Source of the DNA: Prorocentrum cordatum | Lineage: Eukaryota > Sar > Dinophyceae > Prorocentrales > Prorocentraceae | NCBI GenBank assembly: GCA_963575745.1 | Contig: CAUYUJ010006508.1 | Location: 22,501-53,175, forward strand | Length of the DNA: 30,675 nt | Direction: 5' to 3' | Shown: positions 19,501 through 26,384 of the stretch, piece after piece | Position numbering within the stretch: the first letter of the stretch is position 1 | How the letters are laid out: each line of letters opens with the position of its first letter | Translations under genes and position numbers: made by a program | The notes under the pieces: model-generated | What the model was told of the DNA's origin: nothing | What the model saw: the letters and a program-made list of their open reading frames with translations, nothing else | Databases searched by the model: none

Positions 19501-19800
19501 ATTGGCGGGAAGCATGTACTCCATCGTGCGATATCTCCTCGCACCGACATTCGGACGCTGCTCGAGCCCATGGGTATCCAGTTCACAATCCTTGACCAGC
19601 ACGACTACGATGGTGGCTCTTTTGACCACCTCCTCCTGATCAACACGCACCTGAACCTAGAGGCGCTGTCCCGTGTTCCGCAGGGTGCAGATGTTCGTGC
19701 AGGTCGGCTCCAAGTCCGACCAGGCATTCATCGTCTTCTGATCGGCGCGCTCTTTATGACCACATCGTGGATTTCCCATCGTAGCCGAGTAGATATTTGA
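13510..19800 (+). CDS. Retroelement ORF2 polyprotein: RNase H, endonuclease, reverse transcriptase, zinc finger, 2096 aa
   Basis: Copies the element RNA into a nicked target. Order: residues 1-340 low complexity with an LRLRGG motif at 54-59. RNase H about 350-495: YTDGS with D359, E412, D437, H480, D490, so all catalytic positions are present. APE-like endonuclease (EEP) about 570-845: N577, E621 in QET, GDCNAN with D733 and N735, RLDYI with D806, and DDH with D835/H836. Reverse transcriptase about 1110-1510: KAPGRDG at 1138, motif A FLDLVSAF (D1268), motif B RGSRPGSALAD (from 1353), motif C FVDD (D1415, D1416), and YKYLGTP at 1498. Fingers: C1732-x2-C1735-x12-H1748, and C1767-x2-C1770-x12-H1783-x7-C1791. 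Residues about 1875-2060 resemble a Rossmann/methyltransferase-like fold. RNase H lies N-terminal, unlike I-clade LINEs. Frame +1 relative to ORF1; no internal stop. Confidence 0.93.
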   Translation: MIEQGAEASSRSMLATSLDKNYYSHIRAYHDPRAHPYHDGSEVSPCRDGNLEVLRLRGGGDGGDEVDPLLPTRTLGNRAQATVLPDPSSPEPDQEPYHMVADKDDMQVSAPLLEHGHQSSSMSLCSPTFALHVSSATSSVPLYASPPHSSEVPVAISDSDTLTVVPEMMDLSEVIEFRTVRVCDSAFSIPSGSDSVLYPECIPANKDPDKVDSVPQAWSCPYILRPPRLQHDLHSPLSERAAHVSLSSSEGMVVNMLRSPSASRPEPLGRRHDPAGGHALCEVDSLRDDASPLTRVQQGFLHCLFEVPVPLSLEYQYNPWYIRLRRDLAAVSLHEHTQAALRLVAPLRGRPKRMVIYTDGSYWPDDRHLSAFACVVLADDGETISFEGFFASLVENAFNFECVDYITSVSTEMAGLVWALLFCLQVDEGIQLEVICDCLPAIDTVTRRCGSSDPFAPIACHLYDFLKTHRDITIAHTHGHEGDPWNECCDVIAKSMRHQHGPSLPENLIVKLTNSSAWYWASYRDHLHPDAHAYPLVDQHGIHCEWRLQRCPYPAPPAAQPRETAKYSISLSLISVNLQKANIAMEAPEPRHPASQTRAFRPRALRLQLQDMGAHLIGCQETPILEDGVLRDGFLIVGGGQPEHQLGVSLLINMTKAYATGPRGPKLFRRGDIRVLHRSSRVLVVKIETCCIYEIVYVVHAPYKGHREIQLASWWRDLSGLAEKWPPTILLGDCNANIPSHTVYSETLEDIVVGHEHPACAPTVADEAARACLQFATNTGLYIENTFNPHEAGHTFVGKDGPRRLDYIMLSRDHHGHTSRFFVDYAFDSYAVADDHYPVVLDLTWKVMKPKPNSPGTKLDREKMQDPQLIAKYGAILDALEIPPWRLDVNLYQQLADSAVLNAARACFSMDRVTSIKGYVSSTTMYLVRLRRYVARARRWLPCHDERRPPWADLLAHRADGILFLTNVPWEPQLQRLRLAIEAMSCHDLSSTDFVDELALFLSNTKRIVRDCVREDRCAFLERLGLQMRQHAEAGDHLSEWRTLKTILRYGGRKGRKERNLMLVDSAGRPAMTDEDESRIIIEHFATTEDAELMTNTELVTYYNSKLNHNPTQVELKPDLVPSIGQVSELFATLKRRKAPGRDGILPELLLAAPRTLARIYHPILVKCALHQQGPYAWKHGIVHPLHKGVGPDHDLAYFRSILLNPIISKLWHKFIRRQLATYLHHLLHDTQCGGQVRHGPAQLIHLVHSYIAGLPRFGADGIIVFLDLVSAFYSTVRHQVLPALHLHDDEDYVQQHHDFPIAMLPMVTFVLSQPAAIDKIEHEPHLIALLIEAHRATHFGTREGDLVARSRRGSRPGSALADAIFNLGFAAPLALARDKMRALRLSTAITMAENELIFSRSAEQVELADASFVDDAIFLGCNHSDSSTVDIAGQLLDDIHLVMVSHGFQVNYKRSKTNVMLIPHRRDSELFRLVNQEGELRLQTPYWNLQVHLTESYKYLGTPIDVQAKNSHKIKFAIAKQAQAFGPIKRMIKKFPSTTAISHTCLTDSMCNIHLFYSTEVWNNLTANDFKMLDSPRISSYRVLQARKHHAGSLRHFFDEEVLVKAMRTPLHTVVRRRRLIYFCTLFANAPKILFAMVDFVAGLPGSWTSLLQLDLQWLDEYDKQTEPTTLSSAFQHIQNDPHSFRLRVGRAWRRFRAAELDRLRLVALLRHLQRVLDNSKTATTSTGFICYQCGAVLLTTASWRIHLLRRQPLDLAQRFAFDNTCRCCTTRFSDRANLIRHLRRPGNRCFYWLLEALVPLDQESAAQLHQEDLVHQRVLQRQGYHRTRVRIPACHGGEGLSPFEYIPLEAPAVLVDVEPPLGRVLRRHLWKQGEPAKVVYITTVTTTTFASWVTSVLSIPCQCIAVDSFTDSATEVLYLEMMQGGVFALFIETDLPEWSRDLDLLEQGQQPRRDDQWRPHWTAKRQHHLYLENEILTRALYMIATARAMGVPAALIGGKHVLHRAISPRTDIRTLLEPMGIQFTILDQHDYDGGSFDHLLLINTHLNLEALSRVPQGADVRAGRLQVRPGIHRLLIGALFMTTSWISHRSRVDI

Positions 19801-19867
19801 GCCTGTTCTTGCTGTGGCGGTGGAGGAGGTTTTGTGATTTAGTTGGCGGAGGAGGAGAAATCGTATT

Positions 19868-19966
19868 CGCCACCCCCTTGGCGGCCCCTCGTGTACGAAG
19901 GCCTTACTCGTGCTCTGCGCTACCACGGAGTAGTTGAACTATCGAGGGGCCGACCAAGGGGGAGGC
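19868..19966 (+). other. Long hairpin just after the ORF2 stop
   Basis: CCCCCTTGGCGGCCCCTCG at 19873-19891 pairs with CGAGGGGCCGACCAAGGGGG at 19943-19962, with one bulged base, around a 51-nt loop. After an A-A mismatch three more pairs form. It begins about 70 nt after the stop, where LINEs often carry a structure recognised by their own reverse transcriptase. Confidence 0.7.
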
Positions 19967-19982
19967 CGCGTGGCCTTCTGTA

Positions 19983-20065
19983 GGGGACGGGGAGGGCACG
20001 GGAGGCGCAAGTGGTAAGGCGGGTGAAATAAACCGTCGAGCGCCACCCCAAGCCTCCCCGTCCCC
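19983..20065 (+). other. Second 3' hairpin with AATAAA in its loop
   Basis: GGGGACGGGGAGG (19983-19995) is perfectly complementary to CCTCCCCGTCCCC (20053-20065). Inside it, GGCGC (20004-20008) faces GCGCC (20040-20044). An AATAAA occurs at 20027-20032. Whether it serves as a polyadenylation signal here is unknown. Confidence 0.65.
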
Positions 20066-20507
20066 CAAATTCGTGCTGAGCTCACTCGTCGTCCTGGCGG
20101 CGTGCTACCAGGGGCGAGCCTTGCCTTCCCTCTCTTCACATCATCTACGTCATGTACTTCCTGTTGCTCTCCTTCTCTCGCGCGTAGCCCGTTCGAGCAG
20201 GAGGCCCTTGCCGGCCCTCGAGACCCGTGCGGGCTCGACGGTTGGCGTGAGCGTCCTTTCTGAGACGCATGCTGGAGCTGGCGAAGGGCGTTGATCCTGT
20301 TTTGGAGTCTACTTGTCCGTCGTGTGTACCCGCCAGCTCCAGGTTGCGCCTGCCTTGCCAGGAGGGTGTCCTCCATACTGTGCTTGTGCTTTGCTTGCCA
20401 CTGGGCGCTTGGCTAGGCTGCCTCCCGTGTGCGCGGGGAGGGGTCGCCTGGCCAGGCGCTCACTGACGCTACAGGCGGTGGACCGCCTCGGAGCTCGGCT
20501 AAGAAAG

Positions 20508-20621
20508 AAGAGGAGGAGGAGGAGGAGGAGGAGGAGGAGGAGAAAGAGGAGGAGGAGGAAAAGGAGAAGGGGAGGAGGAGGAGGAGGAGGAGGAGGAGGA
20601 GGAGGAGGAGGAGGAGGAGGA
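20508..20621 (+). repeat. (GGA)n polypurine tract, 3' flank or tail of the retroelement
   Basis: Begins AAGAAGAGGAGG and continues as nearly pure GGA with AAA breaks. It may be the element's own tail or the other half of the target tract. Confidence 0.95.
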
Positions 20622-20793
20622 TATTGCAGGTCTCATACTGTGGGCCCAGGGCCCGCGGCAGCATCGTAGACACTGCTATGGTTCCTGGGCAGCAGCGCCG
20701 CCCCGAATGCAGATGTCAGTCAGCCCTTGGCCGCCTCAGCATGCGCAATTGGCCAACCTGTTGGTATCGTTGGACCTTTGCATTCGCTTTGTG

Positions 20794-21016
20794 TTTGATT
20801 CGAAGAAGACGAAGACGACGATGCAGACACGGCATAAACATAAACTTTTGACGCTCCGCGCGGATTTCTTGGATCTTTGTTGGGGGCCCCTGGCGGCGCC
20901 TCAGGCGCCGTCCCTGGCGCTGTCCGCGCGTCAGGCAGAGGGGTCCAGCGCAGATCAAAGAGATCCGCGCGGAACGCCAAGAGTTCATGTGAGTGGTGTT
21001 TTTGTTTTGCTCTAAA
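20794..21016. mobile_element. Palindromic MITE, copy A (223 bp)
   Basis: The left arm (TTTGATTCGAAGAAGACG ... CGGCATAAACATAAAC ... GCTCCGCGCGGATTTCTTGG) and the reverse complement of the right arm (TTTAGAGCAAAACAAAAACA ... GTTCCGCGCGGATCTCTTTG) are homologous over about 100 bp. Between them lies a GC-rich centre with GGCGCC-TCA-GGCGCC. Each arm carries the self-complementary TCCGCGCGGA. There is no coding capacity. The whole element could fold into one long hairpin. Confidence 0.8.
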
Positions 21017-21396
21017 TGAAGCTCTTTTTTGAACGCTGAGAGACAGGGAGAGAGTCCACACCATATCTATGCGAAATTGCTGATGTTCGGGAGGGAGAGA
21101 GGAGAAGGAATTGAGTGAGAGGCAGCGCGAGGCGACTTCTCTCAATTAGGCTGCAAGGACATACCAGGAGCATCTTCGCATCTCGTGCTAAGCTTGGAGG
21201 TACTACCCGCTCTGCGTCAACCGGGCAACCAGCTGGGCAGGCACCCTGTGCATGTTTCTGCCAAGTTCCTTCGCTTAACCTCCTCCTCCTCGTCATCCTC
21301 ATCATTGATTATCCTCCTTGATGCCTTCCTGGGTTACTTCATGCGTCTGAGCGCGTGCTCGCTTCCATACGTAGCCTTACGAAGAGCAGTGGTGCG

Positions 21397-21462
21397 CTGT
21401 GGATCCTGACACATGCATCACTGCACTGCCTGTGGATCCTGACACATGCATCACTGCACTGC
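21397..21462 (+). repeat. Perfect 33-bp tandem duplication
   Basis: Two identical copies of a 33-bp unit starting CTGTGGATCCTGACACATGC. Identity suggests a recent event. Confidence 0.95.
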
Positions 21463-21477
21463 TCGCGTTCGCATAAC

Positions 21478-21491
21478 ATATATATATACAC

Positions 21492-21527
<36 letters not shown>

Positions 21528-21576
21528 TGATTTATGTATATGTATAAAAATGCGTATGCATATGTATATGTACCTG
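21478..21576. repeat. AT-rich TA/ATAC microsatellite
   Basis: TATATATA with ACATAC and GTATATG variants, the most AT-rich stretch outside the window's right end. Tyr/Ile-repeat reading frames over it are artefacts. Confidence 0.95.
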
Positions 21577-21938
21577 TCCATGTCATGCTGAGCACATGCT
21601 TAGGCTACTAGTGGCAAGTATGGCATGTGATTGCGGTGCTGTCGTGGGTATCGGGGAACATGGGCAAACCACGTACGGAACCCGCCCCGCCCCCAAGTCG
21701 AAGTTTGCGTCTTCGGGTTAGGTTGGGGTGATCTGGTAGGTAGTCAGCGCTGGGCCCCGGGGATGCTGCACAGACCTTCTCGGCCAGGACGGCGTGTGCG
21801 GTATAGGTTCCCGCGCCGCGCCAGCGCGGCCGCAGCCCCTGCACGGTCGTTCTCAAGATGGGACATAGCAATCAGCGCCTTGGCATCGATCGATCTGGAA
21901 CTCGAGTCACGGCATCGGAAAGCCTCGATCGCTCGAGC
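21577..21938. other. No gene seen
   Basis: GC-rich mixed sequence between the AT microsatellite and the second palindromic MITE. No domain or repeat recognised. Confidence 0.5.
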
Positions 21939-22125
21939 TTTAATCGAAACAGAAGCACACCACAAACACGAGCGTTTGGTGCTCCGCGCGGGTTTCTTGG
22001 ATCCGCGCTGGGCCCCCCCCGGCGGCGGCCCCGCGCGCCAGGGAGGCGGGCCCAACGCAGATCCAAGAACTCCGCGCGGACCATCGAAAGTCGATGTTTA
22101 TGCCGTGCGTTCGTCTTCGATTCAA
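21939..22125. mobile_element. Palindromic MITE, copy B (187 bp)
   Basis: Arms match each other and copy A. The left arm is TTTAATCGAAACAGAAGCAC ... GCTCCGCGCGGGTTTCTTGG. The right arm, reverse complemented, is TTGAATCGAAGACGAACGCA ... CGGCATAAACATCGAC ... GTCCGCGCGGAGTTCTTGG. The centre is GGGCCC and GCGCGCC-rich. The right arm of B is closer to the left arm of A (shared CGGCATAAACAT). Confidence 0.8.
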
Positions 22126-22722
22126 CGATCCGCGTAAAGAAAATAGCTTGAAATATCCACTTGTGATGACAGGAGCCCGCGAGCGGGCCGTCGCGCTACG
22201 ACGGCGCCCAGGATGGCCCCGGCCCGGCGTGGCGGCGTGGGTGCAGAGGTGCCTCGCGCGCATGGCCCAGTGGTGCCGCTCGGCTGCCCGCATCAGGCCG
22301 CAACTCCTGGCAGGTCAACCTCAGCACCAGCGCTGGTATTTCCTTGGATCCCCCTGCCGAACCCGACGCAACCCGGCCGAATCCAGCCCAATCCCGTCGG
22401 CCTCGTGGCCCTTCAATCGGGCTCGGTACCCGTCAGTCGCTCCCACGAAGGTTTCCCAGGAATTGCCTCCTAGACTCTCACCGGGCTCTCGGCCCCCAAA
22501 GCCGCCAATCCCCGAGTTCCCAACCGAGCAGCTGACCTTTCAGAGAAGGGGAAGCTCGGGGATTGCCCCCCAGGGACGTGCCCCATGTCGAGGATGGGCG
22601 CCCCACCTCGTGGTTCGTGGTGCATCCTCGAGGTTGGACCCCGACCGTCGGGTGCTGCCAGACGTGTCCCTGGCCCAGGGCGGCCCCAGGATGCCCAAGG
22701 ATGCCCCCAGGACCTCAGGATC
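22126..22722. other. No gene seen
   Basis: GC-rich DNA. A plus-strand open frame of 329 codons crosses this region, but it starts inside the palindromic MITE, runs through a GGA microsatellite and is Arg/Pro-rich, so I do not call it. Confidence 0.5.
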
Positions 22723-22778
22723 GGAGGAGGAGGAGGAGGAGGAGGAGGAGGAGGAGGAGGAGGAGGAGGAGGAGGAGC
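22723..22778 (+). repeat. (GGA)n microsatellite
   Basis: About 18 uninterrupted GGA units within unrelated GC-rich DNA. Purines on the plus strand. Confidence 0.95.
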
Positions 22779-23280
22779 ACCCTCAGATCGGCGCAGCGGG
22801 CCCCAGGGCCTCCGGGGGCACCCAGCGGGCCCCACGGCTGGGGGCACCTGGGGCCAGGGACACCCTCGGCCCCCCCCGAAGCCGCCTGGCCCGTCGACAG
22901 CCCCCCTGGCGAGTCGGGGATGGGGGTCCGCGTGCCCCCCCGCCACAGCCCGTGTCCCGCCTTTTGCGCGCGCTGGCTCGACGTGATCTCGATTTAGAGC
23001 ATCTACAGAGGTGGCATGCAGAAACACAGACGTTGGGCAGCACTCTGCAACTCTTTGGGGCAGACACTGGGCGCCGGCAGTAAACCGTCAACCAGAGTTA
23101 CCGCTGGGGAACTCGTAGAGCTGTCCGAGCAGGACGCCTGTACAAATGATCGCATAATCGATTGCAAGGAGATTAGGTTTCCCCCTTGGACTCTCCTCCC
23201 CCTCCCTCTTCGCCTACCCCTGCCCGCCCGAGGCCTCCGGCGCCGTGATATGTCTCTCCTCGGCGTGGGCTTCCCAGCTC
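22779..23280. other. No gene seen
   Basis: GC-rich to about 22980, then mixed. No domain, RNA gene or repeat recognised. Confidence 0.5.
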
Positions 23281-23335
23281 GGCATCGCTCGGACGTGTTT
23301 TTTGACGAGGAACCTCGAGGAGCATCCTGGATCAT
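23281..23335 (+). repeat. Short dispersed repeat, copy 2
   Basis: Shares both ends with 6728-6789 (ATCGCTCGGACGTGT and GGAGCATCCTGGATCAT). The variable middle here contains AACCTCGAGG. Confidence 0.7.
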
Positions 23336-23539
23336 TTGGCGTGGGAATGTAGACACGTACGGGTCCGAAGCATGCACAAGGAATGGCTCATCTTCGGGGA
23401 TGGAAAGAGTTGGTAGCTCTTCCGCGTCAGTGGGCCGGCGGAAGGCCGGCGGAAGTCAAACGAGGCCGCCTCCGCCATCGGAAGCTCGGCGGGAGGCGGC
23501 GGGAGTAGAAGGCGGCCTCCCGAGAGATGGCGAATCTTT

Positions 23540-23562
23540 CGGGCTCGCGTTTTTTGAGCCCG
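23540..23562 (+). other. Small hairpin with T-rich loop
   Basis: CGGGCTC and GAGCCCG flank a GCGTTTTTT loop. It follows a Gly/Pro-coding-like GC-rich inverted repeat cluster (23410-23520). No RNA gene is evident. Confidence 0.4.
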
Positions 23563-23590
23563 CCATACCTATGTCCGCATGATTCCAGGA

Positions 23591-23729
23591 CTCCCACATG
23601 GGGTCGGAGTAGATGGGGCTGGAGGATAGCGCCGCATCGATGTTGAGCCCGATTTTCTGCTCGCCGACGTCGCCGATGCACCGCCGATGTCGACGATGCA
23701 TCGCCATCTAATGGGACCCCATGTGGGAG
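23591..23729. mobile_element. Small inverted-repeat element, 139 bp
   Basis: Perfect 15-bp terminal inverted repeats CTCCCACATGGGGTC at 23591-23605 and 23715-23729. The interior contains short CGATG/CGCCGATG repeats. ATGATT occurs at 23579-23584 and 23737-23742, just outside both ends, and could be a target duplication if the true termini lie 6-7 bp further out. Confidence 0.5.
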
Positions 23730-24102
23730 GCCTCTTATGATTGGCATCACCTTATTTCCATGCTGATCTTAGCGATTCCCTCAGTTGCAGAGGGCGCATC
23801 CCTGAGGTTGCCATCGCCCAAAGGTACGCTTACCGGTTATGGACCCAGAGGTATCAGTACGGTCGGCATGGGTATGGAAGAATTGTGGTCGATGACGATA
23901 ACCGACAGCAGTTCCCGCTCACTCTGAACAGGACTCGTTGTCGGCGTCGCCGCTCTCGTTGCCCAGGGGTGTGACGATGCACCAGCAGTGGCTGCTGCCA
24001 ATACCAGACAGCACCTGCTGCTGGGCATCCTTCCCTTTCTGCTGTCCGTGCCCGTGCCGCGTGTGCCAAGGGGAGTCGTCGGTCCCCTCCTTTCAGGAGG
24101 GG
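23730..24102. other. No gene seen
   Basis: Mixed sequence; short frames on both strands only. Confidence 0.5.
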
Positions 24103-24266
24103 AAGAAACACACAGACACAATTCGTTGTTGACTTCCAGGAAAATGCAGGAAACCATGGGAAGTGGGGGATGGAAGACAGAAGCCCAGACACTGCGGGAA
24201 GATGCGGGACATCCTGTGATTTGCGCATCATTTACTCGTGTGTGTCCCAGGGCCCCTTCATCCTCC
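24103..24266 (+). repeat. Dispersed repeat, copy 1
   Basis: Shares GAAACCATGGGAAGTGGGGG and the flanking CACAAT/GATTC-like and GTGTGTGTCCCAGGGCCCC ends with 25580-25743. The GT stretch here is only about 10 bp. Confidence 0.7.
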
Positions 24267-24368
24267 CCAGGCCCTGACCCTAAAAACTGAGAGCCTATAA
24301 AGATTTAAATCCTAAAATCCCTTCCGCCGCCCTAAAGTCCCTCCTTCGGCCGCCCCCCCCCCATTTTG

Positions 24369-24535
24369 GCGCACCCCTCACGCAGATCCTTGCCCTCGCA
24401 GCGCCAGGAATGGCGTTCTGGGAGGATCTGCAAATCCCAGGGTGCGCCCCTCACGCAGATCCTTGCCCTCGGAGCGCCAGGAATGGCGTTCTGGGAGGAT
24501 CTGGAAACTCCCGGAGTACCGGGAGTGGCGTTCTG
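24369..24535 (+). repeat. 73-bp tandem repeat, two copies plus a partial third
   Basis: CCCCTCACGCAGATCCTTGC at 24374 recurs at 24447. TGGCGTTCTGGGAG occurs at 24411, 24484 and, with a shortened spacing, 24526. Overlapping 296 and 335-codon frames that cross it are not credible genes. Confidence 0.85.
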
Positions 24536-24897
24536 GGAGAGCCTGCGAAAGTGCAGGGTATTCCCCTCGCCCAGACTCGTGGCAGACGTTCATGGCCTCG
24601 GTATGCCAGGCATGGCGTCAGTACTGTCCTTCGCGAAAGGTACGGGCGCGACCTCGACCCTTTCGGGTTGAGAGCCGCCCCCGTGCCCTTCCCCAGGGGC
24701 CGCCCCGTGGAGGCTGGACATGGCCCCCTGGGTTTCCGAGCGGATATGGCCGCCCCGTCGCGCGGTCACTCCGCGGCGCGCTCAAGCGCCACGGAGCCAG
24801 CGCGGCGGGGCGATCACGGCCGCCCAGAAGCCCCCCTCCCCCGGGAGCCTCTCGCCGAGAAGCTCTCGGAGGAAGGCGCTGCTGCGCCTCGTCGACG

Positions 24898-25235
24898 CGG
24901 CCTTCGCGCGCCGCGTCGCGGGGAGCGCGCTCGCCGAGCAACGAATTATTCCTCGCGCATCGCGTCGAGCTGGGTTCTTCGCGCGCGCACGCGTCGTATC
25001 GCCCATGCATCGGCCTTCGCGCGCCGCGTCGCGGGCAGCGATCTCGCCCAGCAGCGAATTATTCCGCGCGCCCCGCGTCGAGCTGGTTTATGCATCGCCA
25101 AGGCGTCGGTAAGTTTCTGCAGGGGGGTGGGGCTACTCGTTGTGGCGCCGCGCGTGCGCGCATCGCATCGCTCTTGCATCGGCCTCCGCGCGCCGTGGCG
25201 CGCGGGCCGCATCGCCGTTGCAGCCGCGTCCCAGG
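24898..25235 (+). repeat. GC-rich tandem repeat, units of 113 and about 169 bp
   Basis: CGGCCTTCGCGCGCCGCGTC begins at 24898 and 25011, and a diverged CGGCCTCCGCGCGCCGTG at 25180. Units also share CGAATTATTC and CGCGTCGAGCTGG. Confidence 0.8.
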
Positions 25236-25410
25236 TGTCTTTGCGCGGCCGCGTCGTGGTCGTTTTGAAAACAATATCAACGTCGTCGTCATCGGTGTCG
25301 TCCTTGTCGTCGTTTTGCGAGTCGCGTGTTGATACCGCATCGAGATCAATATGTCTTGGGTCATGGGTGGGTGGGACACGGTCAAGTGGGCTGCAAGTTT
25401 GGGCGAGTGG

Positions 25411-25436
25411 ACCCTAAACCCTAAACCCTTAGGGTT
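25411..25436 (+). repeat. Interstitial telomere-like repeat
   Basis: ACCCTAAACCCTAAACCC followed directly by TTAGGGTT, i.e. two and a half units of the CCCTAAA telomere motif meeting a short inverted unit. Degenerate CCCTAAAA, CCTAAAATCCC and CCCTAAAGTCCC copies lie at 24278-24342. Confidence 0.8.
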
Positions 25437-25579
25437 GCGGACGGCCTCGGTCGGGGCCTCCTTGCGAGGGCCCCGGGGCCGCGCTCCCTGCCCCGACCCT
25501 GCCGTCCCTGCCACGGCCGCGCGCGGAGGGCGGGGCAGGGCAGGGGCGGGGGAGGCTTCGCTCAGGGCAGGGGGTAACA

Positions 25580-25743
25580 AAATTGCACAGGCACAAGGAT
25601 TCGTCGATTCCCAGGAAAGGATGGGAAACCATGGGAAGTGGGGGGAAGACAACAACCTCCGAAGCTATCGGAACACATGGGGCATCCCGTTATGTGTGTG
25701 TGTGTATTTGTGTGTGTGTGCGTGTGTGTCCCAGGGCCCCTTT
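25580..25743 (+). repeat. Dispersed repeat, copy 2, with expanded GT microsatellite
   Basis: Homologous to 24103-24266 across GAAACCATGGGAAGTGGGGG. At 25693-25729 the GT stretch has grown to about 37 bp. Confidence 0.7.
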
Positions 25744-25823
25744 TCATTCTTGGAAGCACCCCTGCTTCTCGGCAGGCGCGGGCTCGTCTCTGCAGATGCA
25801 GGGACGGTGCCCTCTGAGGAGCC

Positions 25824-25868
25824 GCCTCCGTCCAGGAAGCCTCCGTCCAGGAAACCTCCTTCCAGGAA
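25824..25868 (+). repeat. 15-bp tandem repeat, three units
   Basis: GCCTCCGTCCAGGAA twice, then ACCTCCTTCCAGGAA. Confidence 0.95.
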
Positions 25869-25901
25869 GCCTTCCCCCCCCCCCTGCGCGCCGCCCACTT
25901 G

Positions 25902-25940
25902 CCTTGCCCTGGGGCCTTGCCTTGGGACCTTGCCTTGGGG
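25902..25940 (+). repeat. 13-bp tandem repeat, three units
   Basis: CCTTGCCCTGGGG, CCTTGCCTTGGGA, CCTTGCCTTGGGG. Confidence 0.95.
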
Positions 25941-26167
25941 CCAGGAGCAGGGGCCACCAGAGGCCGGCAGGCTGCTGCGCAGAAGCCGCCGCCGCTTGCG
26001 GTCTCGTCGCGGCGTCGTGACCGGGAGCTGCCGGGGCGCGCCCCCCTGCCAGGGCGCCCCTACATCCAGTGCTTCTGCGGGGCCCCTGGCATCTTCGACG
26101 GTGGGCTCCAGGAGCGCCCGGGAGGGGAGGAAGGGGGACGGGCCTGGTCGGCAGCGGGGCTCTAGAG

Positions 26168-26271
26168 AAGCATTTCGAGGAGGAGGGAGGACGAGGGAGG
26201 CGAGGGAGGAGGGGGAGGAGGAGGAGGAGGAGGAGGAGGAGGAGGAGGAGGAGGAGGAGAGGAGGAGGTGG
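26168..26271 (+). repeat. (GGA)n polypurine tract
   Basis: Purines on the plus strand. It ends before a 110-bp ordinary stretch (26272-26384). Confidence 0.95.
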
Positions 26272-26384
26272 TTAGGATCTTGTTTCACGCTTTTCGGCTT
26301 CACACTGCCCACGTCGGCTTCAGCTTTCAGGCTTCTCGATGCAAATGACTTCCAGCCATTGCCCATCTACAGTTAAGAGGATGT

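Larger units (their letters stand above)
9973..20507 (+). mobile_element. LINE-like non-LTR retroelement, apparently intact, about 10.5 kb
   Basis: Two long overlapping frames without a stop or frameshift over 9.5 kb: ORF1 (10299-13517) and ORF2 (13510-19800). ORF2 has RNase H, APE-like endonuclease and reverse transcriptase motifs, and there are no long terminal repeats, integrase or protease, so it is a non-LTR element. The ends are not defined by target-site duplications because GGA tracts lie on both sides. I take the outer limits as the tract edges at 9972 and 20508. The 3' region (19801-20507) has strong hairpins, a last one at 20474-20487 (GGCGGT/ACCGCC with a 2-nt loop), and runs into AAGAAAGAAGAGGAGG, so its tail may be the GGA repeat itself. 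Confidence 0.85.

Noticed and set aside
22094-23083. 329-codon plus-strand frame
   Set aside because: Starts inside a MITE, passes through a GGA microsatellite and has no domain-like segment.
24361-24370. CCATTTTGGC, matching ten bases of the dinoflagellate spliced leader
   Set aside because: Only 10 bases match and the following TCAAG is absent, so a relic leader is not supported.
24410-25417. 335 and 296-codon overlapping plus-strand frames
   Set aside because: Both cross the 73-bp and 113-bp tandem repeats in different frames; no conserved features.
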